A stretch of 64,000 nt of DNA from Rhodanobacteraceae bacterium (GCA_016713135.1 JADJPR010000006.1:62001-126000), one strand, 5' to 3'. Counted from the first letter of the stretch, positions 1 to 8,877 are shown. Notes: a model not told the origin generated them from the letters alone. Numbers and translations: made by a program.

Positions 1-381
1 TTGCGCGAAGCGGGTTTTCGGCTGGCCTGCGTGACCAACAAGGACAGCCGTTACGCAAGCCGCGTGCTCGCGGTGAACGGTCTCGACGCCTACATCGATC
101 TGCTCGTGGGTGGTGATTCCCTGCCGGTGCGCAAGCCGGACGCTCGTACCTTGCAGCATGTGCTGGATCGATTCGACCTGGTCCCCGCCCAACTCGCGCA
201 TGTCGGCGATTCGGTCACCGATGTCGAGTGCGCGCGCAACGCGGGTGTCACGGCATGGGCGTTGCCTTATGGCTACAACGCGGGCCTGCCGATCCGTCTT
301 GCCAAGCCGGACCGCATTTTCGATTCGTTGGCGGCGTTGGGTGCGCATGTACTCGCCCAGCGCTTCGCCCTGACCGACTGA
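1..381 (+). CDS. gph: Phosphoglycolate phosphatase-like HAD hydrolase, C-terminal part
   Basis: The gene enters from beyond the left edge, so only the last 126 residues are seen. HAD motifs II (CVTNK), III (the lysine in RKPDA) and IV (GDSVTDVECARNAG) are present. Motif I, with the nucleophilic DxD, and the cap domain must lie upstream. In the family this enzyme hydrolyses 2-phosphoglycolate or a similar small phosphate ester in the cytosol. The next gene, an aldolase, starts 24 bp after the stop on the same strand, so the two are probably co-transcribed. The TTG at base 1 is unlikely to be the true start. The exact substrate cannot be told from this fragment. Confidence 0.8.
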   Translation: MREAGFRLACVTNKDSRYASRVLAVNGLDAYIDLLVGGDSLPVRKPDARTLQHVLDRFDLVPAQLAHVGDSVTDVECARNAGVTAWALPYGYNAGLPIRLAKPDRIFDSLAALGAHVLAQRFALTD

Positions 382-404
382 TTTCCGACCGGAGACCCGA
401 CACG

Positions 405-1442
405 ATGGCCCTGATCTCACTGCGCCAATTGCTGGAACACGCCGCCGAACACGACTACGGCGTGCCAGCCTTCAACGTCAACAATCTGGAGCAGATCCAG
501 GCGATCATGCTGGCCGCGGCCGACTGCGGCGCTCCGGTCATCCTCCAGGCCTCGGCCGGCGCCCGCAAATACGCGGGCGAGCCCTTCCTGCGGCACATGG
601 TGCTGGCGGCAGTCGAATCCTGGCCCGATATTCCCGTGGTGTTGCATCAGGACCACGGCGCCACGCCTGCGGTTTGCCAGCAATCCATCCGGTCGGGCTT
701 CACCAGCGTGATGATGGACGGTTCGTTGCGCGAGGACGCGAAGACCCCGTCGAGCTACGAGTACAACGTCGAAGTCACGCGCAAGGTGTGCGAGTTCGCG
801 CACGCCGTGGGCGTCTCGGTCGAAGGAGAGCTGGGGTGTCTGGGCTCGCTCGAAACCGGCGAGGCGGGCGACGAAGACGGTGTCGGGGCGTCGGGCAAGC
901 TCAGTCATGCGCAGCTGCTGACCGATCCGGCGCAGGCGCGAGAATTCGTGACCGCCACCGGCGTCGATGCGCTGGCGATCGCGATCGGCACCAGTCACGG
1001 CGCCTACAAGTTCACCCGCCAGCCCACCGGAGAGACGCTGGCGATCGAGCGCATCGCGGCGATCCACGCGGCCGTGCCGCAAACGCATCTGGTGATGCAT
1101 GGTTCGTCCAGCGTTCCGCAGGAATGGCTGGCGATCATCCGCGAACATGGCGGCGCGATCCGCGAAACCTATGGTGTGCCGATCGAGGAAATCGTGCGCG
1201 GGATCCGGAGCGGCGTGCGCAAGGTCAACATCGATACCGACATCCGGCTGGCGATGTCGGGGGCGATGCGTCGCAGCCTGGCGCAGCATCCGGAGGAGTT
1301 CGATCCGCGCAAGGCGCTGATTGCCGCCCGCGATGCGGCCCGCGATATCTGCAAGGCGCGCTTCGACGCCTTCGGCTGTGCCGGCAAGGCGGCGCTGATC
1401 AAGCCGGTGCCGTTGGAGCGTATGGTGATGCGCTACCACTGA
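405..1442 (+). CDS. fba: Class II fructose-bisphosphate aldolase (Calvin-cycle subtype)
   Basis: This 345-residue protein has the usual length for class II aldolases, which are Zn-dependent and split fructose 1,6-bisphosphate into two triose phosphates in glycolysis and gluconeogenesis. Visible signatures are AFNVNN near the N terminus, HQDHG at residues 81-85 (catalytic Asp83 and zinc ligand His84), the AIGTSHGAYKF and HGSSSVP phosphate and metal-site segments, and KVNIDTD near the C terminus. The ATG at 405 is preceded by GGAG at 391-394. An in-frame extension back to 228 overlaps gph and shows no aldolase similarity, so it was rejected. The neighbours are gph upstream and a thioredoxin-fold gene 16 bp downstream. 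Confidence 0.95.
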   Translation: MALISLRQLLEHAAEHDYGVPAFNVNNLEQIQAIMLAAADCGAPVILQASAGARKYAGEPFLRHMVLAAVESWPDIPVVLHQDHGATPAVCQQSIRSGFTSVMMDGSLREDAKTPSSYEYNVEVTRKVCEFAHAVGVSVEGELGCLGSLETGEAGDEDGVGASGKLSHAQLLTDPAQAREFVTATGVDALAIAIGTSHGAYKFTRQPTGETLAIERIAAIHAAVPQTHLVMHGSSSVPQEWLAIIREHGGAIRETYGVPIEEIVRGIRSGVRKVNIDTDIRLAMSGAMRRSLAQHPEEFDPRKALIAARDAARDICKARFDAFGCAGKAALIKPVPLERMVMRYH

Positions 1443-1458
1443 ATCTGGAGCATCGCAA

Positions 1459-2007
1459 ATGGCTGAAACCGCTCCGCCGGCCAATCCCGGCTGGCTCGCA
1501 CCGGCGTTCACCTTGCGCGGTACCGACGGGCAATGGCATGCACTGGGCAGCCTCGCTGGCACGCGTGGAACCGTGATTGCGTTCATCTGCAATCACTGTC
1601 CCTATGTGCAGGCCGTCCTGCCGCGGCTGCTGCGCGACGCGCGCGATCTCGCTCCGCGCGGCGTCAACGTGGTGGCGGTCAATCCCAACGACGGCGAGGC
1701 CTATCCCGCAGACAACTACCAGGCAATGGTCGAGGCGGCGCGGGACTGGCCATTCCCTTACCTGCACGACGCCACGCAGGCCGTGGCGCGGGCCTTCGGC
1801 GCGGTCTGCACACCGGATTTCTTCGGCCTCGATGCCGACTTGCGCCTGCGCTACCGCGGACGGCTGGACGCTTCGCTCAAGACCGCAGCCGACAGCGGCG
1901 CGCCCCGCGAGTTGTATCTGGCGATGTGCCAGATAGCGCAATCCGGCGTGGGACCCGTGGCACAGATGCCTGCGATCGGATGTTCGATCAAATGGCGCGC
2001 AAGCTGA
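1459..2007 (+). CDS. Thioredoxin-fold (redoxin/AhpC-TSA-like) protein
   Basis: This 182-residue cytosolic protein has the layout of the small 'thioredoxin family protein' group. It opens with PxFTL and contains CNHCPYVQA at about residues 44-52, in the place of the CxxC active site, followed by VNVVAVNPND and an ACTPDF-like AVCTPDFF segment. The family is taken to be thiol peroxidases or reductases, but this subgroup is poorly characterised. GGAG at 1447-1450 supports the start. It lies 16 bp after the aldolase gene and probably belongs to the same transcript. The partner and substrate are unknown. Confidence 0.8.
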   Translation: MAETAPPANPGWLAPAFTLRGTDGQWHALGSLAGTRGTVIAFICNHCPYVQAVLPRLLRDARDLAPRGVNVVAVNPNDGEAYPADNYQAMVEAARDWPFPYLHDATQAVARAFGAVCTPDFFGLDADLRLRYRGRLDASLKTAADSGAPRELYLAMCQIAQSGVGPVAQMPAIGCSIKWRAS

Positions 2008-2056
2008 TCTGTCGTGTGGACAGCGGCGCCATACGCCTGGTCCGCCCCGACCGGCG

Positions 2057-3800
2057 TCACGGATTCGCCAGCTCGAAGCGTTCAACCGTCAGCGCCGGAT
2101 AGCGCTGGCGCAGGCTGGCCAGCCAGTCGGCATCGGCCACCGTGCCCGCGGGTGCGCGCGGGGAGAGGCCGCCGACCCCGCGGGTGGGATCGTTGGCGGC
2201 GTACAGGCTGCCATCGTTGGCCTGCAGCATCGTCGGCTGGTCGAGCGCGAGTCGCTTGAGGTCCGCGAGCGGCTCGTCGGCGATCAGCACGTAGAAGCGC
2301 TCGCGGCCGCCGCGGCTGGTGATGCGCCAGTCGATCGGCTCGCCGGCGGCGGTGCCGGGCAGGCGCACGCGGCCGGCCGGCAGCGGATTGGCAAGGTCCG
2401 ACTCGGCCAGCGGGAACAGCTGGAAGCGCTCGCCGCGGGTGTCCTCGTTGATCACATAGACATGTCGGCTGCGATCCAGCGTCAGCTCCAGCGACAAGGC
2501 ATCGCCGAGGCGGACCTCGCCGCCGGGCCGCAGCACCTCGTCCTGCTGGCCGGTGGCGCGCAGCCACACGGCCTGGGCCGCGGCGGCGGGCTGCTCGCGG
2601 GGCAGCACGAACCAGGTGCCGGCCGCGACCACCACGGCTGCCGCGGCTGCCCAGGCCCAGCGGGACGCCGGGCGCAGGCCCTGGGCTTCTCGGCATCGCC
2701 TCGGCCAGGGCCGAGGCGAAGGCGCCCAGCGAGGCGTGACGCCGGGTGGCGTCCACCGCGAGTGCGCGTTCGATCGCCGCGATCAAGGGACGCGGCAGGT
2801 CCGGACGCACATCGAGCAGGCGCAGGCGGGCGTTCGCGTGGTGTTTGTTTTCCAGCTCCGCCGTGGTCTCGGCCTCGAAGGGGAAGCGCCGCGTGGCCAG
2901 GCGGAACAGCAGCACGCCCAGGCTGTACTGGTCCGAGGCCGCGCTCGGCGCCTGCTGGCGCAGGCGCTCGGGTGCCATGTACAGCGGTGTGCCGCTGGTG
3001 CCATAGGCGTCGTGGGCGTACTGGCTGGAGCCGAAATCGGCGACCACCCAGCGACCGTCGGCATGCCGCAGCACATTGCTGGGCTTGAGGTCGCCGTGCA
3101 GGATGTTGCCGCGATGCAGCGCGCACAGCGCCGCGCACAGCTCACTGCCGACCGCGATCAGTTCATGCGCGCCGAGCGTGCCCTGGCGCGCAAGCCATTC
3201 CTCCATGCTCTCACCCGGCATCAGCTCGCAGGCGAAGCCGACCTGGCCCGAGTCCTCGACCGCGCCATAGACCTTGAGCACATTCGGATGGTCGATGCGC
3301 GCCATCAGCTGGCCTTCGCGCAGCAGTTCGGCGCGCGTCAGCGTGGGATGGCCGAGGACCTTGAGCGCGACTTCCCGGTCGAGTTGCGCATCGCGCGCCC
3401 GGTATACCGCGCCATAGGCACCGCGACCGAGCAGGTCGACGATGGTCAGCGCACCGAACTGCGTACCCGGCGGCAGGGTGTCGCTTTGTGGTGGCACCGG
3501 ATCGGTGGCGCAGATGCCAAAGCCGCCGGCCAGCGCGGCGAGCTGCTTCAGGCCCGGGATCAACCCCGGATCCAGCTCGGCCTCGACCTCCGCCCAGTCG
3601 ACGGCATGCCCATCGGCGATGCGCTCGGTCCACTTGAGCAGCGGGTCCTCGGCGGCGAGGCGGTCAGTGCGGTCGTCGAGGGACACAAGCGGGGAAGATG
3701 AAGCGGGGCAGGGGGCAGGGGAAGAGCCGCCTTGCGCGAGATCGACCACGCTCGCCTGGTCCCTTGCCCCCTGCCCCGCTTCTCCTGCCCCGCTCTTCAT
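2057..3800 (-). CDS. Transmembrane Ser/Thr protein kinase with DUF4384 domain (frameshifted as read)
   Basis: The N-terminal frame holds a complete Hanks-type kinase: glycine loop GRGAYGAV at about residues 125-132, Lys147 in VALKVL, HGDLKPSN (Asp237), DFG (Asp255) and MAPERL. After about residue 370 the frame becomes nonsense. A second frame then reads a transmembrane stretch (WAWAAAAAVVVAAGTW) and a DUF4384-type domain ending at 2057. One extra base near 2685-2710 explains this, and the corrected length is about 580 aa. The topology would be a cytosolic kinase and a periplasmic sensor. The ATG at 3800 has a GGAG six bases upstream and lies 3 bp after the sigma factor stop. Residues 3-38 are encoded by a palindromic repeat element. 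Whether the frameshift is real or a consensus error is undecided. Confidence 0.85.
3700..3782. repeat. Gapped palindrome, G-rich family, copy A
   Basis: Two 23-bp arms (3700-3722 and 3760-3782) are reverse complements with one mismatch and enclose 37 bp. The arm core is GCGGGGCAGGGGGCAGGGG. The element lies inside the first 39 codons of the kinase gene and is read through in frame. Related elements occur at 12755-12877 and 17019-17145. Confidence 0.8.
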
Positions 3801-3803
3801 GAC

Positions 3804-4385
3804 TCACTCCGGCTTGAACGCCGCCATCTCGCGCGCCAGATCGGCCAGCGCGCGCGCCACGCGCATGCGCGCCGCATTCGGACTCGGGCTGCCGGTGACC
3901 GCGGCGATCTCCTCATGCGGCATGCCCAGTTCCACCCGCATCACCACCAGCTCCCGCGCCTCGGGCTGCATCCGCGCCAGCGCAGACTCGTAGGCCTTCA
4001 ATGTCTCGAAGGTGATGCTGCTCGCCAGCGGCGAGGCCTCGGGTTCCTCCAGGCGCTCGTCGAGTTCCGCCATCAGCGGCCGGCGGCCGACGCGACGCAT
4101 CTCGTCGCGCAGCAGATTGGTCATGATGTGCCTCAGATAACCGAAGAAAGCCCCCGGTCCCTGCACATCAAACGCCGGCAGGTTCTGGAACGCACGCAAC
4201 AGGGTGACCTGGACCAGATCGGCGGTTTCGGACAGATCGCGCGCGGTGTGCGGCAGGCGCCCATGGGCCCAGCGCGACAACAGCGGGAGATAGCGCTGGA
4301 TCAAGCGGTTGCGCGCCGCGTCGTCGCCGCTGCGACTGCGGTCGACCAGGTCGATGGTGGTTTCCAGGCTGGGTTCGACGGGCAT
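3804..4385 (-). CDS. ECF sigma factor coupled to the adjacent Ser/Thr kinase
   Basis: This 193-residue protein has sigma-70 region 2 (about residues 25-100, with DLVQ, FFGYLRHIMTNLLRDEMRR) and region 4 (about 130-190, LPHEEIAAVTG-like helix-turn-helix, MPHEEIAAVTGSPSPNAARMR). It directs RNA polymerase to a private set of promoters. No anti-sigma gene follows. Instead the kinase gene starts 3 bp after its stop, as in the known ECF-kinase pairs where phosphorylation activates sigma. In region 2.2 the usual 'A-E-D-L-V-Q-E-T' reads 'T-A-D-L-V-Q-V-T', so two acidic positions are lost (Ala55 and Val60), while threonines sit at 54 and 61. That is compatible with activation by phosphorylation but does not prove it. 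Confidence 0.88.
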   Translation of the reverse strand: MPVEPSLETTIDLVDRSRSGDDAARNRLIQRYLPLLSRWAHGRLPHTARDLSETADLVQVTLLRAFQNLPAFDVQGPGAFFGYLRHIMTNLLRDEMRRVGRRPLMAELDERLEEPEASPLASSITFETLKAYESALARMQPEARELVVMRVELGMPHEEIAAVTGSPSPNAARMRVARALADLAREMAAFKPE

Positions 4386-4522
4386 GCGGCGCTCCGGCAG
4401 GCAGGTTTACGGGCAACGACCGATGGTAACCCGGAGGGTCAACGCGCCGTCGCGGGAACCCCGGACATTGCGCAATGTCTACCGCCAGTCCATCGTCACG
4501 GTTGGTTACCGGGGAGTCTCGC

Positions 4523-5371
4523 ATGCACCTGCTCCGATCGCTGCTGTTCTGCGCAGCTTCACTGCTGGCGGGCGCGGCCCGCCCCGCCGATGAAGTGCCC
4601 GATCCGCTCGCTGAACTGACCGAGCGCGCGCAAGCGCATCGCGTACTGCTGGTCGGCGAGCTGCATGGCAGCTGGGAAGTCCCGGGGATCGTCGCCGGGC
4701 TCGCCACCAACCTCCTTGCCGACGAGCGGCCGCTGCTCGTCGGCCTGGAGATCTGGCGCAGCGAACAGGCGGCGCTCGACCGCTATCTCGCCAGCGCCGG
4801 CACCGGGGAAGATCGCGAGAGGCTGCTGGCCGGACCCTTCTGGGCCACCCGCGACGGGCGCAGCAGCGAGGCGGTGGTCGCGCTGATCGAGCGTCTGCGC
4901 GCGCTGGCGCTGAAAGCACCGTTGGCGGTGGTCGCCTTCGACATCGAGGCGGAATCCGACATCACCGGCGCCGAGCGCGACCGCAGCATGGGCGAGCTGC
5001 TGCTGGCGCGCCTCGAATCGATGCCGGATGCGCGCCTGCTGGTGCTGGCCGGCAATTTCCACACGCGCATCCAGTCCGGCGCGCCATGGGACCCGGCGCA
5101 CGATTTCATGGGCCATTTCCTGCGCGAGCAGGATCCGTATGCAGTCGAGATCATGGGCGTGAAGGGCAGCACCTGGATGTGTCCCGATCCCGAACACTGC
5201 CGCGCCTGGCAGATGCCGGAGGCGCCGTTCGAACCGGGCTTGACCCTCGGCGACACGCTCAACGACCGGCGCCACCATGGCGTCTGGTGGCTGCCACAGA
5301 TCAGCGCCTCGCCGCCCGCGACGGGAGCCGACGAAGCACTGCTGCAGCCGCTGCCGCTGAAGGGCGACTAG
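4523..5371 (+). CDS. Secreted TIKI/ChaN-superfamily-like protein
   Basis: This 282-residue protein has an N-terminal signal peptide (MHLLRSLLFCAASLLAGAA). The mature part contains VLLVGELHGSWE, LVGLEIWRSE, GPFWATRDGRSS and LAGNFHTR, a spaced Glu/His pattern typical of the haem-binding-uptake/TIKI (ChaN, erythromycin-esterase-like) superfamily. Activity in this subgroup is unknown; a metal-dependent hydrolase or haem-related role is possible. The ATG at 4523 was chosen over the in-frame ATG at 4475 because GGGGAG lies at 4511-4516 and the signal peptide then begins at residue 1. It is divergent from the ECF sigma gene, and its stop overlaps the stop of the opposing sigma gene in the palindrome CTAG (5368-5371). 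Confidence 0.65.
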   Translation: MHLLRSLLFCAASLLAGAARPADEVPDPLAELTERAQAHRVLLVGELHGSWEVPGIVAGLATNLLADERPLLVGLEIWRSEQAALDRYLASAGTGEDRERLLAGPFWATRDGRSSEAVVALIERLRALALKAPLAVVAFDIEAESDITGAERDRSMGELLLARLESMPDARLLVLAGNFHTRIQSGAPWDPAHDFMGHFLREQDPYAVEIMGVKGSTWMCPDPEHCRAWQMPEAPFEPGLTLGDTLNDRRHHGVWWLPQISASPPATGADEALLQPLPLKGD

Positions 5372-6588
5372 AGGGATTCCTCTCGTCGGCGCATGAGGAA
5401 GCGGCGCTCGGCGGCATTGCGCGCCAGCGCCAGCGCGCGGTCATAGGCGACAAGCGCTGCCGGCAGGTCGCCGGTCCGGCGCAGCAACTCGGCCTGCGCG
5501 GCCGGCAGCAGGTGGTAGCCGGCGAGTGCGCCGCTGGCCTCGATGCGCGCGATCCAGGCGAGCGCATCGTCCAGCGAGTGCGCCATGCCATGCGCCACGG
5601 CAGCGTTCAGTTCCACCACGGCGGATGGCGCCAGTTGCAGCAGCCCGCGATAGAGCAGCGCGATCTGCGGCCAATCGGTTTCTGCCGCGGTGGCCGCCGC
5701 GCCGTGCAGCGCGGCGATCGCCGCTTGCAGTGCGTACGGTCCCGGCGCGCCGGGCACAGCGAGCGTGCGGTCGAGCAAACGGGTCGCAGCGGCGATCTCG
5801 TCCTGACGCCAGCGGCGGCGGTCCTGCGCCTCCAGCGGGACCAGCGCGCCATCGGCATCGACCCGCGCATCGCGTCGCGCATGCGTCAGCAGCATCAGCG
5901 CCAGCAGCGCGCGCGCCTCGCGCTCCTGCGGCAGCGATTCGGCGGCGAGGCGTGCCAACCGGATGGCCTCGGCGCACACATCGGGGCGCTGCAGGGTATC
6001 GGCCTCGGTGGCGGTGTAGCCCTCGTTGAACATCAGGTAGAGCACCGCCAGCACCGCATCCAGCCGTTGCGGCAGAAAGGCGCGCGAGGGCACCTCGAAG
6101 GCGATGCCGGCCTCACGGATCTTGAGCTTGGCGCGCACGATCCGCTGCGCGGTGGTGGCCTCGTTCTCGACGAAGGCGCGCGCGATCTCGCGCGTGCTGA
6201 GCCCGCCGAGGGTGCGCAGGGCGAGCGCGCAACTGGCTTGCGGCGCGAGCGAGGGGTGGCAGCAGGTGAACAACAGACGCAGGCGGTCGTCGGCAATGCC
6301 CGAGGCGTCCGGGTCATCGCTGGTGGCGGCCGCGGACTCGACGTCCGCCAGCGCCAGCTCACCGCTGCGCCGCTGGCGGTCGAACACCAGCCGCCGCGCG
6401 ACGGTGTTCAACCAGGCACCGGGCTGTGCCGGAATTCCGCTCTCCGGCCAGTGCTCGAGCGCGCGCACGCAGGCCTGCTGGAAGGCGTCTTCGGCATCGC
6501 CGATATCGCCGGCCAGCCGGATCAGGCTGGCCAGCAGGCGTCCGCCATCCTCACGCCGCCAGCGCGCCAGCGCCGCGGGCGCGTCCAC
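5368..6588 (-). CDS. ECF42-type sigma factor with C-terminal helical (TPR-like, DUF6596) extension
   Basis: This 406-residue sigma factor has a region 2 (GDIGDAEDAFQQACVRAL, PGAWLNTVARR), a region 4 (LSTREIARAFVENEATTAQRIVRAK) and a long C-terminal domain of about 230 residues containing FNEGYTA and alanine-rich helical repeats. This is the hallmark of the ECF42 group, where the extension is needed for function and the partner gene encodes a DGPF/YCII protein. That partner is directly upstream here. A GTG at 6588, 4 nt after the partner stop, gives the compact start. The longer ATG frame from 6630 would overlap the partner gene. Its targets cannot be read from the sequence. Confidence 0.9.
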   Translation of the reverse strand: MDAPAALARWRREDGGRLLASLIRLAGDIGDAEDAFQQACVRALEHWPESGIPAQPGAWLNTVARRLVFDRQRRSGELALADVESAAATSDDPDASGIADDRLRLLFTCCHPSLAPQASCALALRTLGGLSTREIARAFVENEATTAQRIVRAKLKIREAGIAFEVPSRAFLPQRLDAVLAVLYLMFNEGYTATEADTLQRPDVCAEAIRLARLAAESLPQEREARALLALMLLTHARRDARVDADGALVPLEAQDRRRWRQDEIAAATRLLDRTLAVPGAPGPYALQAAIAALHGAAATAAETDWPQIALLYRGLLQLAPSAVVELNAAVAHGMAHSLDDALAWIARIEASGALAGYHLLPAAQAELLRRTGDLPAALVAYDRALALARNAAERRFLMRRREESL

Positions 6589-6592
6589 CGTC

Positions 6593-6943
6593 TCAGGCGC
6601 CCATGCCGAGCGGACGCACTTCGACGGCACCGGCCTCCATGCCCGGCATCTTCGCCGCCCAGGCCAGTGCTTCGTCGAGCGTGTCGGTCTCGATCAGGTA
6701 GTAGCCGCCGAGTTGTTCCTTGGTCTCGGCGTAGGGCCCATCGACCAGGGTCGAGCGACCGCCGGAAAAGCGCAGCGTCGTCGCGGTAGCCGGCGGCTTC
6801 AACTCGGCGCCGCCGCGAATCACGCCGGCGGCCTCGAGCGCCTGGCCATAGGCCGCGTGCGCCTGGTAGATGGCCTGCATCTGCGCCTCGCTCAGCTGCG
6901 CCTCGGCGGCGGGATCGCCGTAAATCAGCAGGATGTACTTCAT
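6593..6943 (-). CDS. YCII/DGPF-domain protein, partner of the ECF42 sigma factor
   Basis: This 116-residue protein starts MKYILLIYGDP and carries the family signature VDGPYAETKEQLGGYYLIE. Such proteins have a small ferredoxin-like fold, accompany ECF42 sigma factors and are proposed to sense or modify a small molecule; their biochemistry is not settled. GGAG lies 6 bases before the ATG at 6943. An in-frame upstream ATG at 6976 adds 11 residues without similarity and was rejected. The gene is followed at once by the sigma gene, so this is a two-gene operon. Confidence 0.88.
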   Translation of the reverse strand: MKYILLIYGDPAAEAQLSEAQMQAIYQAHAAYGQALEAAGVIRGGAELKPPATATTLRFSGGRSTLVDGPYAETKEQLGGYYLIETDTLDEALAWAAKMPGMEAGAVEVRPLGMGA

Positions 6944-7091
6944 CGTTGACTCCAGTTTCTGGGTGGGACCCGGCATCGGGCGCTACTCTGACGCGCCAGC
7001 GCGCAGGATTTCGACAAGCCCAGGAAGATTTTTTTGCGCCCGGCGCGGCTGCTATACCTCCGCTTTGTCTGAGCCATCGCGAGGAACTGAC

Positions 7092-8384
7092 ATGCTCGAA
7101 TCCTGGTTCCAGCTGCGCGCCCATGGCAGCAACCTGCGCACCGAGTGCCTCGCGGGACTCTCGACCTTCCTCGCGATGGCCTACATCCTGTTCGTCAATC
7201 CGGACATCCTCTCCGCTGCCGGCATGCCGCGCGATGCGGTGTTCGTGGCGACCTGCCTCGCGGCCGCCTTCGGCTCGATGCTGATGGGTCTGTATGCGAA
7301 CTACCCGATCGCGATGGCCCCCGGGATGGGGCTGAACGCCTACTTCGCGTTCACCGTGGTCGGCACCCTGGGCTACTCCTGGCAGGCGGCGCTGGGCGCG
7401 GTGTTCATCTCCGGCCTGCTGATCGTGGCAGTCAGCCTGTTCCGTGTCCGCGAGTGGATCATCAACGCGATCCCGCGTTCGCAGAAGCTGGCGATCTCGG
7501 CCGGCATCGGCCTGTTCCTGGCAATCATCGGGCTCAAGAACGCAGGCCTGATCGCAGCGAGCCCGGCGACCTTCGTGACCCTGGGCAATCTGCACGCGCC
7601 GAGCACCTTGCTCGCCATCGCCGGCCTGCTGCTGATCATCGGGCTGGAGGCACGCCGGGTCACCGGCGGCATCGTCATCGGCGTGCTGGTGGTGACCGTG
7701 CTCGCGGTGGCCTTCGGACTCAGCCCCTTCAACGGCTTGTTCGCGATGCCGCCGTCGCTGGCGCCGACCTTCCTCGAACTCGACATCGCCGGCGCCTTCA
7801 ACGCCGGGCTGATTGCGGTGGTGCTGACCTTCTTCCTGGTCGAGTTGTTCGATGCCACCGGCACGCTGATCGGCGTCTCCCATCGCGCCGGACTGCTCGA
7901 TGCGGAGGGCAATCTGCCACGCCTGAAGCGCGCGCTGCTGGCTGATTCCAGCGCGATCGCCGCGGGCTCGCTGCTCGGCACCTCATCGACCACCGCCTAC
8001 ATCGAGAGCGCCGCCGGCACCGCCGCCGGCGGGCGCACCGGGCTCACCGCGGTGGTCGTCGGCCTGCTGTTCCTCGCGGCCCTGTTCCTCGCGCCGCTGG
8101 CGGGCACGGTGCCGGCCTTCGCCACCGCGCCGGCGCTGATCTACGTCGCGGTGCTGATGAGCCGCGCGCTGGCGGACGTGGACTGGGACGATCTGACCGA
8201 GGCCGCGCCCGCCTTCCTGTGCGCGATCAGCATGCCGCTGACCTTCTCCATCGCCCACGGGATTGCCTTCGGCTTTGTCAGCTACGCCGCGATCAAGCTG
8301 CTCGCTGGGCGTGCGCGCGAAGTGCCGGTGACGGTCTGGGTGCTGGCCGGGGTGTTCGTGGGCAAGTTCGGGTGGCTGGGCTGA
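7092..8384 (+). CDS. NCS2-family purine permease (hypoxanthine/guanine/adenine type)
   Basis: The 430-residue protein is almost wholly hydrophobic, with about 12-14 membrane segments. It has the AzgA/PbuG/GhxP-type landmarks GLSTFLAMAYILFVNPDIL, APGMGLNAYFAF, FFLVELFDATGTLIGVS and GTSSTTAYIESAAG. These proteins take up purine bases by proton symport across the inner membrane. The ATG at 7092 is preceded by GAGGAA at 7081-7086. An in-frame extension upstream to 6933 is polar and unlike the family. No purine riboswitch was recognised in the 148-bp leader. Which base it prefers cannot be decided from sequence alone. Confidence 0.92.
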   Translation: MLESWFQLRAHGSNLRTECLAGLSTFLAMAYILFVNPDILSAAGMPRDAVFVATCLAAAFGSMLMGLYANYPIAMAPGMGLNAYFAFTVVGTLGYSWQAALGAVFISGLLIVAVSLFRVREWIINAIPRSQKLAISAGIGLFLAIIGLKNAGLIAASPATFVTLGNLHAPSTLLAIAGLLLIIGLEARRVTGGIVIGVLVVTVLAVAFGLSPFNGLFAMPPSLAPTFLELDIAGAFNAGLIAVVLTFFLVELFDATGTLIGVSHRAGLLDAEGNLPRLKRALLADSSAIAAGSLLGTSSTTAYIESAAGTAAGGRTGLTAVVVGLLFLAALFLAPLAGTVPAFATAPALIYVAVLMSRALADVDWDDLTEAAPAFLCAISMPLTFSIAHGIAFGFVSYAAIKLLAGRAREVPVTVWVLAGVFVGKFGWLG

Positions 8385-8421
8385 GCGCGGCTTCAGGCGT
8401 CCAACAAGCCCGCGCGGACAC

Positions 8422-8877
8422 TCAGCGGAACCACCGACCCAGCGTGCGGGCAAGCCAACCGCTCTTCTGGTGCGCCACGGAATGGGTGTGCGCCATCACC
8501 GTGGTGGCATAGGCGGCGTCATCGTTCTTGATGTGCCCGACCAGCCAGCGCATCAGCAGCGCGTGCAACTCACCTGAGATGTCCTCGCCGGACTTGTAGC
8601 GCAGCTGGTACTCGCCGACACGCTTGACGAAGACATCGTGCACGCGCTTGTGCGGTCCGGCGAACGGGTAGCCGGATTCCACCATCAGCTCTTCCTCGAA
8701 GGAGAAGTGCGACAGCGTGTAGTCGATCAGGTTGTTGATCACGTCGCCGACGGCCTGGCGATCGTTCTTCATCCGCGCATCGTACAACTGGTTGATGTAT
8801 TCGACGATCTGACGATGTTGACCGTCGATGACAGGGATCCCGGTGTTGAGATCGTCGGTCCAGACGAGGTGAGTCAT
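8422..8877 (-). CDS. Bacteriohemerythrin 1
   Basis: This 151-residue protein is a four-helix O2-binding di-iron protein. The ligand set is complete: His21 (IDGQH), His57 and Glu61 (SHFSFEE), His76 and His80 (HKRVH), and His115 with Asp120 (HIKNDD). Bacteriohemerythrins bind O2 reversibly in the cytosol and are linked to O2 supply, sensing or storage under low oxygen. It has an extra C-terminal tail of about 25 residues. A second bacteriohemerythrin lies 13 bp upstream on the same strand, so the two form a tandem pair and probably one transcript. Confidence 0.95.
   Translation of the reverse strand: MTHLVWTDDLNTGIPVIDGQHRQIVEYINQLYDARMKNDRQAVGDVINNLIDYTLSHFSFEEELMVESGYPFAGPHKRVHDVFVKRVGEYQLRYKSGEDISGELHALLMRWLVGHIKNDDAAYATTVMAHTHSVAHQKSGWLARTLGRWFR

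Noticed and set aside
2553..3701. 382-codon plus-strand frame over the kinase gene
   Set aside because: Antisense shadow; the minus strand holds all kinase motifs.
5086..6789. 567-codon plus-strand frame over the ECF42 sigma gene
   Set aside because: Antisense shadow with low-complexity Arg/Gly/Gln composition; the minus-strand sigma factor is clear.
6944..7091. Possible purine riboswitch upstream of the NCS2 permease
   Set aside because: The conserved loop and junction elements of the purine aptamer were not found in the 148-bp leader.
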